64,000 bases of DNA from G963668345 sp965206025 (GCA_965206025.1 CBDBIU010000004.1:1922001-1986000), one strand, 5' to 3'. Shown: positions 8,698 to 17,863, numbered from the stretch's first letter. Numbers and translations are program-made. Notes: a model not told the origin generated them from the sequence alone.

Positions 8698-9855
8698 ATG
8701 TTTTCCTCAAGGACTCGTTGGGACACATCCCCGAACCGGCTGGCGGCGTGTCTCGATAAACGCCGGCGTCGGGGGCTGCCCATTGTTGATCTAACGGAGT
8801 CGAATCCGACGCGCTGCGGCTTTAGCTACGATCCGGAACCCATACTCCAAGAACTGGCGTCCGCGGCTTCGCTGCGATATGAACCGGACCCGCGCGGACT
8901 GGCCGTGGCGCGCCAGACCGTGGCCGACTACTACGCCGACCGTCGGGCGCGCGTATCATCGGACCGGATCATCCTCGCCACGGGGACCAGCGAAGCTTAC
9001 GCCTTTCTGTTTCGGCTGTTGGCTGATCCGGGGGACGAAATCCTGGCACCCTCGCCCAGCTATCCGCTGCTGGATTTTCTGGCCGAGGTGAATGACGTCA
9101 AGCTGGTCTCCTACCCTCTCTTGTACGAAAACGGCTGGCGCATCGATCTCGAACAACTCGCCGCGGCCATTAGTCCTCGCAGCCGCGCCATCGTCGTCGT
9201 CACGCCCAACAACCCCACGGGATCGTTTCTCCAGCATGGCGAGATCGAACGATTGATCGAATTGGCAAACGACCATGACCTAGCGCTCATCGCCGATGAA
9301 GTATTCCGCGATTACTCCTGGGCGCCCGAAAGCAGCCAACCGGACAGCCTCGCAACCGTGGAGGACTGCCTTGCCTTTACCTTGAGCGGGTTGTCCAAAA
9401 TCGCGGCTCTGCCGCAGATGAAACTGGCTTGGATCGTGACCAACGGACCGAGCCTGCTCGTTGACGACGCGCTGCGCCGCCTGGAGGTTATCGCTGATAT
9501 TTATCTTTCCGTAAGCACCCCGGTCCAACAGGCTGCCGGCGCCTTGTTGGCGCAAGGAGACCGCCTACGGCCGCAACTTCTCGAGCGAATCCGTGAGAAT
9601 CTCGCGTTTCTCGATGGGAGCTTAACCCGGCGGCTCCGGCGTCTCGAAGCCGAAGGCGGCTGGTACGCCATGCTACAAGTGCCGGGGATCGCGGACGACG
9701 AAGATTGGGCGGTCCGGCTGCTCGAAGAAGACGGTGTCTACGTTCACCCCGGTCAATTTTTCGGCTTCTCACAAGAAGGGCATCTGGTGATCAGCCTAAT
9801 CACGCCGGAGGAAATTTTCAGAAAAGGAATGGCCTTCCTCTTGGCGCGTCGGTAG
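8698..9855 (+). CDS. Pyridoxal-phosphate aminotransferase, class I/II
   Basis: 385 aa. Fold-type I features: LTESNPTRCGF near the start, GTSEAYAFLFRLLADPGDEI (cofactor phosphate region), VVTPNNPTGSFL, LIADEVFRDYSW (the Asp that contacts the PLP ring nitrogen) and the Schiff-base lysine in LSGLSKIAALPQMKLAW. The C-terminal substrate domain contains EGGWYAML and GVYVHPGQFFGF. It transfers an amino group between an amino acid and a 2-oxo acid in the cytoplasm, resembling alanine/aspartate-type enzymes. Substrate cannot be read from sequence. Monocistronic; starts about 110 bp after the dead IS3 element. Confidence 0.88.
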   Translation: MFSSRTRWDTSPNRLAACLDKRRRRGLPIVDLTESNPTRCGFSYDPEPILQELASAASLRYEPDPRGLAVARQTVADYYADRRARVSSDRIILATGTSEAYAFLFRLLADPGDEILAPSPSYPLLDFLAEVNDVKLVSYPLLYENGWRIDLEQLAAAISPRSRAIVVVTPNNPTGSFLQHGEIERLIELANDHDLALIADEVFRDYSWAPESSQPDSLATVEDCLAFTLSGLSKIAALPQMKLAWIVTNGPSLLVDDALRRLEVIADIYLSVSTPVQQAAGALLAQGDRLRPQLLERIRENLAFLDGSLTRRLRRLEAEGGWYAMLQVPGIADDEDWAVRLLEEDGVYVHPGQFFGFSQEGHLVISLITPEEIFRKGMAFLLARR

Positions 9856-10017
9856 TTCCCCCGGTGCCGTGCTTGGACCTGCTGGATTGCAGTTGGCCTG
9901 GAACTCGGGGGCCGTCATCGGTTGGCCGCACGGTTGGAGAAAGCACCCAGCCCCCGGCGTCCTTCGGACTTGTGCCGCTCTCTTAGCCTCCCCCTCGCCA
10001 TCGAAGATGTTTGACTC

Positions 10018-10048
10018 ATATACACAGTTACACATAAACTGTGTATAT
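10018..10048. promoter_or_regulatory. Perfect palindromic operator of the toxin-antitoxin pair
   Basis: Arms ATATACACAGTT and AACTGTGTATAT (12 bp each, perfect) are separated by 7 bp. The right arm runs into the ATG of the antitoxin, so a bound repressor would cover the start site. Ribbon-helix-helix antitoxins typically bind such sites and autoregulate. Confidence 0.8.
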
Positions 10049-10277
10049 GAAAAATATCACCCTTAGTGTGGATGAGGATGTGCTCACCGCGGTTCGGCGC
10101 TACGCGGTCGAGCGCGACGCCTCGGTCAATGGGTTGGTCCGCGAGTTCCTGACTAGTATTGCCCAACGCCACGACCGGGCCCGGAAGGCGCGGACACGAC
10201 TGCGCCAGTTAAGCAACCGGTCGCGGGCACGCCTCGGACGGAAGTCATGGACCCGAGACGATCTCCATGAACGCTGA
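10047..10277 (+). CDS. Ribbon-helix-helix antitoxin (DUF6364/VapB-like)
   Basis: 76 aa from ATG 10047 (a GTG two codons upstream is also in frame). The N-terminus MKNITLSVDEDVLTAVRRYA is a ribbon-helix-helix DNA-binding domain: an alternating beta strand followed by two helices through VNGLVREFL. The basic C-terminus (RARLGRKSWTRDDLHER) is where such antitoxins wrap the toxin. The gene overlaps the PIN toxin by 11 nt. No Shine-Dalgarno is visible and the operator palindrome covers the leader, so the transcript may be leaderless. Confidence 0.85.
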   Translation: MKNITLSVDEDVLTAVRRYAVERDASVNGLVREFLTSIAQRHDRARKARTRLRQLSNRSRARLGRKSWTRDDLHER

Positions 10278-10692
10278 CTGCTTTCTCGATACGAACGTCT
10301 TGGTCTACGCCGCGGCCGGACGCGAGACAGAGGAAACGAAGCGAAAACTCGCCTTGGAGTTAATCGAGAACCGGGACTTCTGCCTCTCCGCACAAGTCCT
10401 GCAGGAGTTTTATGTGGTCGTCACGCGAAAGATCGAGCGCCCCATGCCGGCCGAACAAGCCTTGGAGTGGATCGAGCGTCTGGAGGCGTTCCCCTGCCTG
10501 GCCGTCGATAATGCGCTCGTCAAAGTGGCCGTCGAGATCAGCGAACGCCATCGAATTTCCTACTGGGATGGCGCCATCATTGCCGCTGCCGAAGGCATGG
10601 GGGTACACACGCTTTACAGCGAGGACTTAAACCACGGGCAGCGATACGGTTCGGTTGAGGTCCGCGATCCCTTTCGCGCTGAATCGACGTAG
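10267..10692 (+). CDS. PIN-domain toxin (VapC-like)
   Basis: 141 aa. PIN nuclease acidic residues are visible: CFLDTNVLVYA (first Asp), a Glu in LQEFYVV, and the C-terminal SYWDGAIIAAAEGMGVHTLYSEDLNHGQ, which holds the remaining Asp/Glu pair. These coordinate Mg2+ for single-strand RNA cleavage. Length and domain are complete. It overlaps its RHH antitoxin gene, as expected of a type II module. Confidence 0.9.
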   Translation: MNADCFLDTNVLVYAAAGRETEETKRKLALELIENRDFCLSAQVLQEFYVVVTRKIERPMPAEQALEWIERLEAFPCLAVDNALVKVAVEISERHRISYWDGAIIAAAEGMGVHTLYSEDLNHGQRYGSVEVRDPFRAEST

Positions 10693-10745
10693 GGTCGGCG
10701 GCCGGTGGTGGTGGGAAAGCGGGCTAAGCAGGGGGCTGACCGGGG

Positions 10746-13352
10746 CTACACACTCGGTCGGAATGATCGCAGGCGCAAGCTATTCGTCACGACCGAAACA
10801 CTCGAAAAAGCCATCGCCGCGGAAGCCAGGATCGGCGACAGCAGCCACCCTGTCCAGGGGTAGAGAACCCCCGCCGCTATAGGGATGCCGATCGCGTTGT
10901 AGGCGAACGCCCAGAACAGGTTCTGACGAATGGTGCGCAACGTTTTACGGGAAAGCTCGATGGCCGCGGCGACCCCTCGCAGCTCGTTGCCCACCAGTAC
11001 GATATCAGCGGTTTCGATGGCTACGTCCGTTCCCGCGCCGATGGCGATGCCGAGGTCGGCTTGGGCCAACGCGGGAGCATCGTTGATGCCGTCGCCTACC
11101 ATGGCCACGAAGCGGCCTTCGGACTGTAGCTTCTCCACCTCTTGCGCCTTGCGGTCCGGCAGGACTTCGGCCCGCACGTCGTCGATACCTACTTGAAGCG
11201 CCACCGCCTCGGCCGTCGGGCGATTGTCGCCGCTCATCATCGCCACTTGCAGTCCCATTTGTTTGAGTCTGTGGATGGTCTCTCGCGCCCTTGGCTTGGC
11301 CGTATCGGCGACGGCGATCGCTCCCGCCAGACTGCCGTCCCGCGCGGCGAGGATCACCGTTTTGCCGTCCTCCGCCGCCCGTTGCCCAACCCCCTCGGCC
11401 GCTGCGGTCTCCACCCCGCGGCGGCGCAAGAAGGCGTTGCTCCCCACGAGCCACCCGGCTCCCCGCAGGCGGGCTTCGACCCCTTGCCCGGGAATCGCCT
11501 GGAACTCCTGGGGATTCTCCGCTCGCAAGCCGCGGTTCTCAAGCTCCCGGACGATCGCCTCCCCCAACGGATGCTCGGACCGGCGTTCGATCGAAGCAAC
11601 CCCAACAAGAAGCTCATCTTCTGAAACCGCCTCCAAGGGGATGATGTCGGTCACCCTCGGCCGGCCCGTGGTGATGGTTCCCGTCTTATCGAAAACGATC
11701 GTTCCGATCTTGTGGGAAATCTCAAGAGCCGCTCCGTTTCTGATCAGGATGCCGTTTTCGGCGGCGCGTCCGATGCCCACCATGACGGCCGTCGGAGTGG
11801 CCAAGCCCATCGCGCACGGACAGGCGATGATCAGCACGGCTACCGCGTTGAGCACGGCCAGCCGCAACCGCTCGTCCGGCGGCGACAGCAAGAACCACGC
11901 GGCGAACGTAATCACTGCGATCCCAATGACGATGGGAGTGAAGTAGCCGCTGATCACGTCCGCCAGCCGGGCAATGGGCGCCTTCGACTGCTGTGCTTTT
12001 CGGACGAGCTCGATAATCTGAGCCAGGATCGTCTCGCTGCCCACCTTCCGCGTTTCAAAGCGAAAACCGCCGGCCCGGTTCAGTGTTCCGCCGAAGACTT
12101 CATCGCCAACGGCTTTTTCGGTCGGAATACTCTCGCCCGTCAGCATCGACTCGTCGATGCTCGAGCGGCCCTCAAGCACGACGCCGTCCACCGGGATTTT
12201 CTCTCCCGGGTGAACGATGACAACGTCTCCGATTCGAACCTGCTCGATCGGCAGGTCCGCTTCGACCTGATCTCGAACGACGCGGGCGGTTCTTGCCCGC
12301 ATGCCGACCAAGCTGCGAATCGCCGAGGACGTTCGGCCCCGCGCGCGCGCTTCGAGCATGCGCCCGAGCAGGATCAGCGTGATGATCGCCGCCGCGGTTT
12401 CAAAGTAAACCGGAGCGTGCCGGTCCGCGGCGCCGGGTCCCAAAACGAGCGCCGGCGCCACTGTAGCGACCGTCGAGTAGAGAAACGCCGATCCCGTACC
12501 CACGGCGATCAGCGTATTCATGTCGGAAGTTCGGTGGAGCGCCGCGGCCCACGCGGCTCGATAGAACTGGCCGCCTCCGTAGAAGACCACCGGAAGAGTT
12601 AGCAGCAACTGCAGCCAGTTGATGCCGGGAAATGCGATCGCCCCGTGAGACATCGCCAACACCAAAAGAGGCGCGGTGAATAGGGCGGAGACGACGAGTT
12701 TGCGCTTCCACCGGCGCGACTCGGACTCCTCGTCAGTTCCGTCCGGAGGCCGAGTGGAAGTCTCCCGAGCTTGGTACCCGGCTTCCTCGACGGCCTGGCG
12801 AAGCAGTTCAATGGTCGTCGTACGCGGATCAAACTCAACGGCCGCGGTACCGGTGGTCAGGTTTACTTCAGCCAGAGACACGCCGGACACCGAGGCCAGT
12901 CTCCTTTCGATGGTGTGAACGCAGCCGGCGCAGGTCATTCCGCTGATCGTGAGTTCGGCTTTTTCGGTCGTGGGCGCGGCTGTTGGAGCCGTGGCGATAC
13001 CGACAAGCCCACTAGACGGTGTTGATTGCGGGGCGCGGGCCAACGGCTTGGGGGAAGCGCCGCTAGGCGTCGCGACCGATAGCTTCCCGCCGAGCGCAAC
13101 GCGGGACCCGTTCCCCGGTGTCGTGGCGATGGCCTCGTAACCGGCGGCCCGCACCGCTTCCAGTAGATCCCGCACTTGAACTTCGACCGGATCGGCGGTG
13201 ATGTTGGCTTCGCCGCCGGCTAGATGAACCTCGACGCCACTGACGCCCCGGACCGCCGCAAGCCGGCCCTTCACAGCCTTGACGCACCCGTCGCAGGTCA
13301 TACCTTTGATCTTGAGGAAGATCGTTTCGAGGCTTCGCTTTCCGATCGTCAT
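10746..13352 (-). CDS. copA: Heavy-metal P1B-type ATPase (Cu+-exporting type)
   Basis: 868 aa from ATG 13352, overlapping the upstream MerR stop by 4 nt. Two N-terminal HMA domains (GMTCDGC at residues 18-23, GMTCAGC at 139-144) are joined by a Pro/Ala-rich linker. Then come the TM helices, TGES actuator loop (MLTGESIPTEK), CPC metal-binding motif (IIACPCAMG), phosphorylation site DKTGT, the HP motif (SEHPLGEA) and MVGDGINDAPAL. CPC with two CxxC HMA domains is the Cu+/Ag+ (P1B-1) signature. It exports Cu+ across the inner membrane at the cost of ATP. Co-transcribed with a MerR regulator from a typical long-spacer promoter. Confidence 0.93.
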   Translation of the reverse strand: MTIGKRSLETIFLKIKGMTCDGCVKAVKGRLAAVRGVSGVEVHLAGGEANITADPVEVQVRDLLEAVRAAGYEAIATTPGNGSRVALGGKLSVATPSGASPKPLARAPQSTPSSGLVGIATAPTAAPTTEKAELTISGMTCAGCVHTIERRLASVSGVSLAEVNLTTGTAAVEFDPRTTTIELLRQAVEEAGYQARETSTRPPDGTDEESESRRWKRKLVVSALFTAPLLVLAMSHGAIAFPGINWLQLLLTLPVVFYGGGQFYRAAWAAALHRTSDMNTLIAVGTGSAFLYSTVATVAPALVLGPGAADRHAPVYFETAAAIITLILLGRMLEARARGRTSSAIRSLVGMRARTARVVRDQVEADLPIEQVRIGDVVIVHPGEKIPVDGVVLEGRSSIDESMLTGESIPTEKAVGDEVFGGTLNRAGGFRFETRKVGSETILAQIIELVRKAQQSKAPIARLADVISGYFTPIVIGIAVITFAAWFLLSPPDERLRLAVLNAVAVLIIACPCAMGLATPTAVMVGIGRAAENGILIRNGAALEISHKIGTIVFDKTGTITTGRPRVTDIIPLEAVSEDELLVGVASIERRSEHPLGEAIVRELENRGLRAENPQEFQAIPGQGVEARLRGAGWLVGSNAFLRRRGVETAAAEGVGQRAAEDGKTVILAARDGSLAGAIAVADTAKPRARETIHRLKQMGLQVAMMSGDNRPTAEAVALQVGIDDVRAEVLPDRKAQEVEKLQSEGRFVAMVGDGINDAPALAQADLGIAIGAGTDVAIETADIVLVGNELRGVAAAIELSRKTLRTIRQNLFWAFAYNAIGIPIAAGVLYPWTGWLLSPILASAAMAFSSVSVVTNSLRLRSFRPSV

Positions 13353-13855
13353 CGTCGGCCGCCTTTCGTTTTCTTCCGTTTGCCCTCCGCCGGCGGGTTG
13401 GGCGGATGGATCGAGTCCGGCTTCAGACCTTCGATGAGTCCGCAGACGATGCCGTCCTTTTCGCCCTCGCGCTCCCAGGCCTTGAGCGTCTCTCGAAGTT
13501 CCCTCCGGTAGCGTTTGAGTTGCGCCAGCCTCTGCTCCAGCTCCGCCAGACGGCCGGCAGCCAGGCGTCGGACCTCCGCGCAAGGGCGTTTGCCGGTCCG
13601 GGCCTCGGCGATGATGCGTCCGATTTCGTCGAGACGGAATCCCACCGCCTGCGCTTTCTTGATGAAAGACAGCCGTTCAAAGACCGACGGATCGTAGAGC
13701 CGGTACCCGGCGGGCGTGCGGGCGGCCGGGCGGATCAGACCGCGGTTCTCGTAAAAACGGAGTGACTCGACGCCCATTCCGGATCGGCGGGCGACCTCTC
13801 CAATCCTAAGATGACCGAGCGGCTGGCTGGGATGCGGTTGGGGCATGACAGTCAC
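13349..13855 (-). CDS. MerR-family metal-responsive regulator
   Basis: 168 aa. Winged HTH at residues about 15-50 (LRIGEVARRSGMGVESLRFYENRGLI), then the RTPAGYRLYD wing and a long dimerisation helix. Metal-sensing cysteines are PCAEV (start of the dimer helix, equivalent to MerR Cys82) and IVCGLIEG near the end (equivalent to the C-terminal Cys). The middle Cys of mercury MerR is missing and no CxGC loop of CueR is seen, so specificity (Cu, Zn, Pb or Cd) is open. First gene of the copA operon, with its own operator just upstream. Confidence 0.88.
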   Translation of the reverse strand: MTVMPQPHPSQPLGHLRIGEVARRSGMGVESLRFYENRGLIRPAARTPAGYRLYDPSVFERLSFIKKAQAVGFRLDEIGRIIAEARTGKRPCAEVRRLAAGRLAELEQRLAQLKRYRRELRETLKAWEREGEKDGIVCGLIEGLKPDSIHPPNPPAEGKRKKTKGGRR

Positions 13856-13857
13856 AG

Positions 13858-13889
13858 TATATACTCTATAGTCGGCTATAGAGTCAAGG
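13858..13889 (-). promoter_or_regulatory. MerR-type promoter and operator of the merR-copA operon
   Basis: On the minus strand: -35 TTGACT, a dyad CTATAGCCGACTATAG in the spacer, then a -10 like TATACT, about 12 nt before the merR start. The dyad on the plus strand is ACTCTATAG-TCGG-CTATAGAGT (13863-13884). The 19-20 bp spacer is longer than the normal 17, as at promoters that MerR proteins untwist on metal binding. Confidence 0.82.
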
Positions 13890-14478
13890 GCGGTGGGGCG
13901 GCACGGCCCTTTTTGCCGGAGCGCGTACTCGACCGCACCCCTTCGAGCGCGGCTCCGGGGCCGGCCACCGGCCGAGCCCGCACGTCTAGGGACTCGTCAA
14001 GAGCCGGTAGCATCTCCGGTTGCTGGTCGGAAACAACAATAGCGCTTTGGTCAAGCGAAACTTTCTCTTGTCCGCCGGCGGGCTACTGCTGGGGTCCCAA
14101 CGCCATTCGCGCGACGGCATCATGTGTGCCGACTGGACGAGCAAGGACGCCCAGCGTGCTTCGAGGGGCGAACTGCTTTTCACGCCACTCAGGGCAAACG
14201 AATACGAGCCCAGGTACGGGGGCGAACCCGGGCTGAGCAGGATCAACAGCGGACCGGGCTTGAATCGGTGCTCTCCAGCGTCCAAAATGATTCCGGAACT
14301 GGGGTCAAGGTTCATGGCAATAACTTCACGCTGGCGAACGGCAGATCGCACGGTATCCTTTACAGCGACTAGTTTTGTGTAGCGCGGACCTGGCGCCTTT
14401 CCAGGGTCCGCGTCGTTGGCTGATCGGGCGGCACGGTTGGGCAGCGCTCCGGGCGGCGTCGCTAGCCTACAGAATAGG
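13890..14478. other. No confident gene; competing weak frames
   Basis: Three overlapping frames of 80-168 codons exist (plus from a TTG at 14020, plus from 14124, minus from 14316). Codon GC bias favours the plus frame at 14020 in its first half (MLVGNNNSALVKRNFLLSAG...), but no family is recognised and no ribosome site is clear. Treat as unannotated. Confidence 0.35.
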
Positions 14479-14666
14479 CCCGCATTTCTCACCGCAAGAA
14501 CCGTAGGGACGGGCCGCTGCGCCCGCCCAGAGAGGTTCTCACGGGGTTGGGTTGGGTGATTGAATCGGACGGAGTGTGCGTCTTACGAATGGGCGGACAC
14601 GGCGGTCCGCCCCTACAAAGACGTTCGTTCAACGCCGCTCGACCACCGGGTGGTGAGAACTGCGAG
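14479..14666. repeat. Dispersed CCCGC-ended element, diverged copy
   Basis: Left end CCCGCATTTCTCACCGCAAG and right end GGTGAGAACTGCGAG, followed by TTAG. The interior holds a GGGCGGACACGGCGGTCCGC palindrome and CCCCTAC boxes. The right flank TTA is the stop codon of the minus-strand ORF 14667-14933. Confidence 0.65.
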
Positions 14667-14933
14667 TTAGAGCCCGTAGCGTAAACCTGGGCCGTCTTTG
14701 GCCCAGATCCGCGTGGCGGCTAGCGCCACGAAGGCCGTGCCTGGACGCGCGTGAACGTCCGGCGGAAGCAAGTTCACTAATTCCAAAACATCACGGAAGT
14801 CGGAAAGTTCCCTGACGCTCCAGTCCCCGAGCGGATGCGGGACAAAGGAAAGCAAAGGCTCGCCCGGGAAAAATGCGCTAGCATTCAGAGAGGGGTCAAA
14901 GTCGGGCGGTCTCCTCAGCTTTCTCGCCTTCAA
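14667..14933 (-). CDS. Hypothetical protein
   Basis: 88 aa (MKARKLRRPPDFDPSLNASA...). No family recognised. It is divergent from the TonB receptor and its stop codon coincides with the end of a dispersed repeat, as for several firm genes in this window, which mildly supports it being real. The PGEPLLSFVPHPLGDW stretch is Pro-rich with no membrane segment. It could be a gene fragment. Confidence 0.35.
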   Translation of the reverse strand: MKARKLRRPPDFDPSLNASAFFPGEPLLSFVPHPLGDWSVRELSDFRDVLELVNLLPPDVHARPGTAFVALAATRIWAKDGPGLRYGL

Positions 14934-14935
14934 GA

Positions 14936-17539
14936 GTGTTCGTCATCACTACTAACCCAACAGAGGACCGCCGATTCCGCGAGGTCGGTCGGATTTCTGC
15001 CGCCCGCTTTTCCGTCAAGCTCTTGGTCGCCGTCCGGCCGCTTCTGCTGCTGACGTTTGGCTATTTGGCGTATTCGAGCGGGGCCTGCGCGCAGGAGTCG
15101 AGTTCGGCCGTGACCGGTCGGGCGGTTGTTCAAGGTCCGGATGGGCAAAGTTTCTCGGTGGCCGGAGCGACGATGGAACTCACTTCGGTTTCCGAAGACA
15201 CCGCGAGCGCCTCGCCGCCGCTTCAGGTCAAAACCAACCGCTCGGGCGTGTTTCGATTCAAGGACGTTGACGAAGGCTGTTACATCGTCGTGGGACAAAG
15301 CACCGAACTCCGAGGCCAGAGCGGGGTGTTTTGCGTCCCCTGGCCGGATGAACCGGATCTAATCGCCGTCGAGATGGAGATCGTGCAGGTCGTTGAGTCT
15401 GTCCAGGTGACCGCCTCGGTCATTGAGATCGACCCGACGGAAACCTCCTCCACGGGGTCGGTGGGTGTTTCCACCCTGCACGACGCTCCCAAAGCCAACC
15501 GCAGCTTCGAGGACGTGATGCCTCTGATTCCCGGGGTGCTGCGGGGACCGTCCGGGGAGATCAACATGAGCGGCTCTCGTGCGTCGCAGAGCACCACGGA
15601 GCTCAACGGAGTGGATGTCACCGACCCGGTCACTCGAACAACCCAGATCAACTTGCCCACCGAGACCGTTTCGAGCGTACAAGTTCTTACTAGTCCTTAC
15701 GACACGCAATACGGCGGCTTCGCCGGAGCGGTCTCGACTGTCGAGACGAAGCCCTCTAACTTGTCGAACCTTAAAGTCAGTCTCCAGAATTTCACTCCGC
15801 GGATCCGCAGACGAGATGGAGCGATCATGGGCATCGAGTCGAGCACTCCGCGATTCACCGTGACAGGCCCCATCCGGAAGGGCAAGCTCGGTTTCTTTCA
15901 CTCGACGGAGTACCAGTTCGTGCGGGCTGACCAGGAGGACGCCAACCTGCCCTTACTCGAAAGGGACGTGGAGCGCGAGGCCCTGAGCATCTTCACGCAA
16001 GTCGACGCCCGTCATTCGGACCGTAACGGAACCACCGCCAACTTGCTGATTTATCCCGAGAAGCTGAACTTCTTCGGGCTCAATGCGTTTACGCCACAGC
16101 AATCCACCACGAACTTGAGACGTCGGGGGCGCTTAGCCACCCTTCGAAACACCCACGAGTTCCGCTCCGGCGCGACGCTTCTCTCTCAGCTTTCCTATCA
16201 GAATCTCGACAGCGACGTAAGACCGCTCAACTCCGATCCGGCGCGGATCGGACTCGAACGAGCCAGTGGCGGGTTCTTTAACCGACAGAGTCGCAGTACG
16301 ATTCGAAGGAAGTGGTCGGAGCTATACCGCTTCGCCCCTTTGGATCGTATGGGGCGCCACCAACTCAAAACTGGGTTCCAGCTTGGAGCGGAGAGCTATC
16401 ACGGCGATCAGATTTTCCGGCCGGTCACGTGGCTGGGGATCGAGGATCGGCCGGTCCTCCAACTGGACTTCACGCCACCCGCCGGCGTGCGCGCCTCGAA
16501 GAACGACTTCGCCATGTTCCTCCAGGACAAGTGGGAAGTCGCCTCGGCCCTGACGCTCGATTTGGGCCTGAGGGTCGATCGCGACTCCATCGCCTCCCAG
16601 GCCAATCCCTCTTACCGAGCCGGGTTCGCCTACGCGATCGGAAAGGCCGCGAGGACTCTGCTGCGCGGCGGCGTGGGCCTCTTCTTCGACCGAATCAGTT
16701 TCACCGCGCCAATGTTCCTGCAACTTCCTCAGCGCACCGAGACCAGATACGGGGCGGACGGCCGGATCGCCTCCGAACGTGCGTTTGAGAGCCGTGTCGA
16801 TGGGCCTATTCGCAACGCCCGTAGCCTGAGCTGGAGCCTCCAGCTAGACCGCGAAGCGATTCCCGATCTGTTCTTGCGCGCCGGGTATCACCAGAGGAGA
16901 ACCACGCGCAACCTATTGGTCGAACCGGAGTTGGGCGTCGGCACCCTTGATTTGGGGGTTGCCAGGGACTTTCTCACCTTGAGTAATCGAGGACGAGATA
17001 GTTACCGAGAATGGCAGTTCAGCGCGCGCTACCGGCTCAGCGAGGGCGGTCACTTGACGGCTTCCTATGTTCGCTCCTCCTCGGTCGGAGACCTAAACGA
17101 TTTGGGAACGATCTACTGGCCGACGCCCTCCGCCCTCATTTGGCCCAACGAACGGGCCCCGCTCACGTTCGACGTGCCGAACCGCTTCCTGTTTTGGTCT
17201 GAAGTCGGCATCCCCTGGGACCTGCGAGCCGTACCGGTTTTTGAATTACGCAGCGGCTTCCCCTATTCCACGTTCAATCAGGACCGCGATATCGTCGGCG
17301 CCCGACATCGGGCCGGGCGGTTCCCGCTGTATAAATCCCTCGACCTCCAGGTGACGAAGGAATTCTCGATTCAGATGGGCAAAAAGAAAAGGCGCTTCCG
17401 GGCGGGCATACGCATCTTCAACCTTCTGAACACCTTCAACCCACAGGACGTACAGAGCAATCTCGGCAGCCCGTACTTTGGAACGTTCTATCGAGGCGTC
17501 AAACGCAAGCTCCGGGCGGTCTTTGAACTGGGCAACTAG
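14936..17539 (+). CDS. Oar-like TonB-dependent receptor
   Basis: 867 aa. The N-terminal signal-anchor (LLVAVRPLLLLTFGYLAYSS) ends near ACAQ. A carboxypeptidase-regulatory Ig-like fold follows (GVFRFKDVDEGCYIVV, residues about 60-130). A plug comes next (SFEDVMPLIPGVLRGPSGEI and SQSTTELNGVDVTDP, about 190-260), and then a beta-barrel. The C-terminus (FNLLNTFNPQDVQSN ... VFELGN) is typical of the family. It is an outer-membrane channel for an unknown, probably polymeric or peptide, ligand powered by TonB. Acidobacteria carry many such paralogues. The start is GTG 14936; no better start is visible. The TAG stop is shared with the edge of a dispersed repeat. Confidence 0.9.
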   Translation: MFVITTNPTEDRRFREVGRISAARFSVKLLVAVRPLLLLTFGYLAYSSGACAQESSSAVTGRAVVQGPDGQSFSVAGATMELTSVSEDTASASPPLQVKTNRSGVFRFKDVDEGCYIVVGQSTELRGQSGVFCVPWPDEPDLIAVEMEIVQVVESVQVTASVIEIDPTETSSTGSVGVSTLHDAPKANRSFEDVMPLIPGVLRGPSGEINMSGSRASQSTTELNGVDVTDPVTRTTQINLPTETVSSVQVLTSPYDTQYGGFAGAVSTVETKPSNLSNLKVSLQNFTPRIRRRDGAIMGIESSTPRFTVTGPIRKGKLGFFHSTEYQFVRADQEDANLPLLERDVEREALSIFTQVDARHSDRNGTTANLLIYPEKLNFFGLNAFTPQQSTTNLRRRGRLATLRNTHEFRSGATLLSQLSYQNLDSDVRPLNSDPARIGLERASGGFFNRQSRSTIRRKWSELYRFAPLDRMGRHQLKTGFQLGAESYHGDQIFRPVTWLGIEDRPVLQLDFTPPAGVRASKNDFAMFLQDKWEVASALTLDLGLRVDRDSIASQANPSYRAGFAYAIGKAARTLLRGGVGLFFDRISFTAPMFLQLPQRTETRYGADGRIASERAFESRVDGPIRNARSLSWSLQLDREAIPDLFLRAGYHQRRTTRNLLVEPELGVGTLDLGVARDFLTLSNRGRDSYREWQFSARYRLSEGGHLTASYVRSSSVGDLNDLGTIYWPTPSALIWPNERAPLTFDVPNRFLFWSEVGIPWDLRAVPVFELRSGFPYSTFNQDRDIVGARHRAGRFPLYKSLDLQVTKEFSIQMGKKKRRFRAGIRIFNLLNTFNPQDVQSNLGSPYFGTFYRGVKRKLRAVFELGN

Positions 17540-17736
17540 CCCGCGTTTCTCACCAGCGGCCGGTCGACGCACACGATAAGCCCGCCGTCACTGCGTTGCG
17601 CTTGCTCACCGTGCTCAACGCAGGCTTCAAGAATGTAGGGGCACGGCATGCCGTGCCCGAGGGCGTCGAGCGGCACGCGCCTTGTACTGACGGGCTTCTC
17701 ACGGGCTTCGCCTCGCCACGTGGTGAGAAAAGCGGG
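17540..17736. repeat. Dispersed CCCGC-ended element (197 bp), reverse orientation
   Basis: Ends CCCGCGTTTCTCACCAGCGG and (reverse complement) CCCGCTTTTCTCACCACGTG, with CTAG at both flanks. The left CTAG contains the TAG stop of the TonB receptor. The interior carries GGGGCACGGCATGCCGTGCC. The remaining 17737-17863 before the next gene shows no feature. Confidence 0.85.
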
Positions 17737-17863
17737 CTAGCGGAGCGGCAAAACGCGTCGGGGCGCCGTGTGCAAGGGGGCCTTCAGGCCCGCGTCGAGT
17801 GCCGCCTCACCCTGTGGCGCCGACTAGGTGGATTCGCTTTCCGAGGAAAGACCCGAGGCAAGA

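Noticed and set aside
13986..14492. 168-codon minus frame between merR and the repeat at 14479.
   Set aside because: It begins inside a repeat element, has competing frames of equal quality and no family match.
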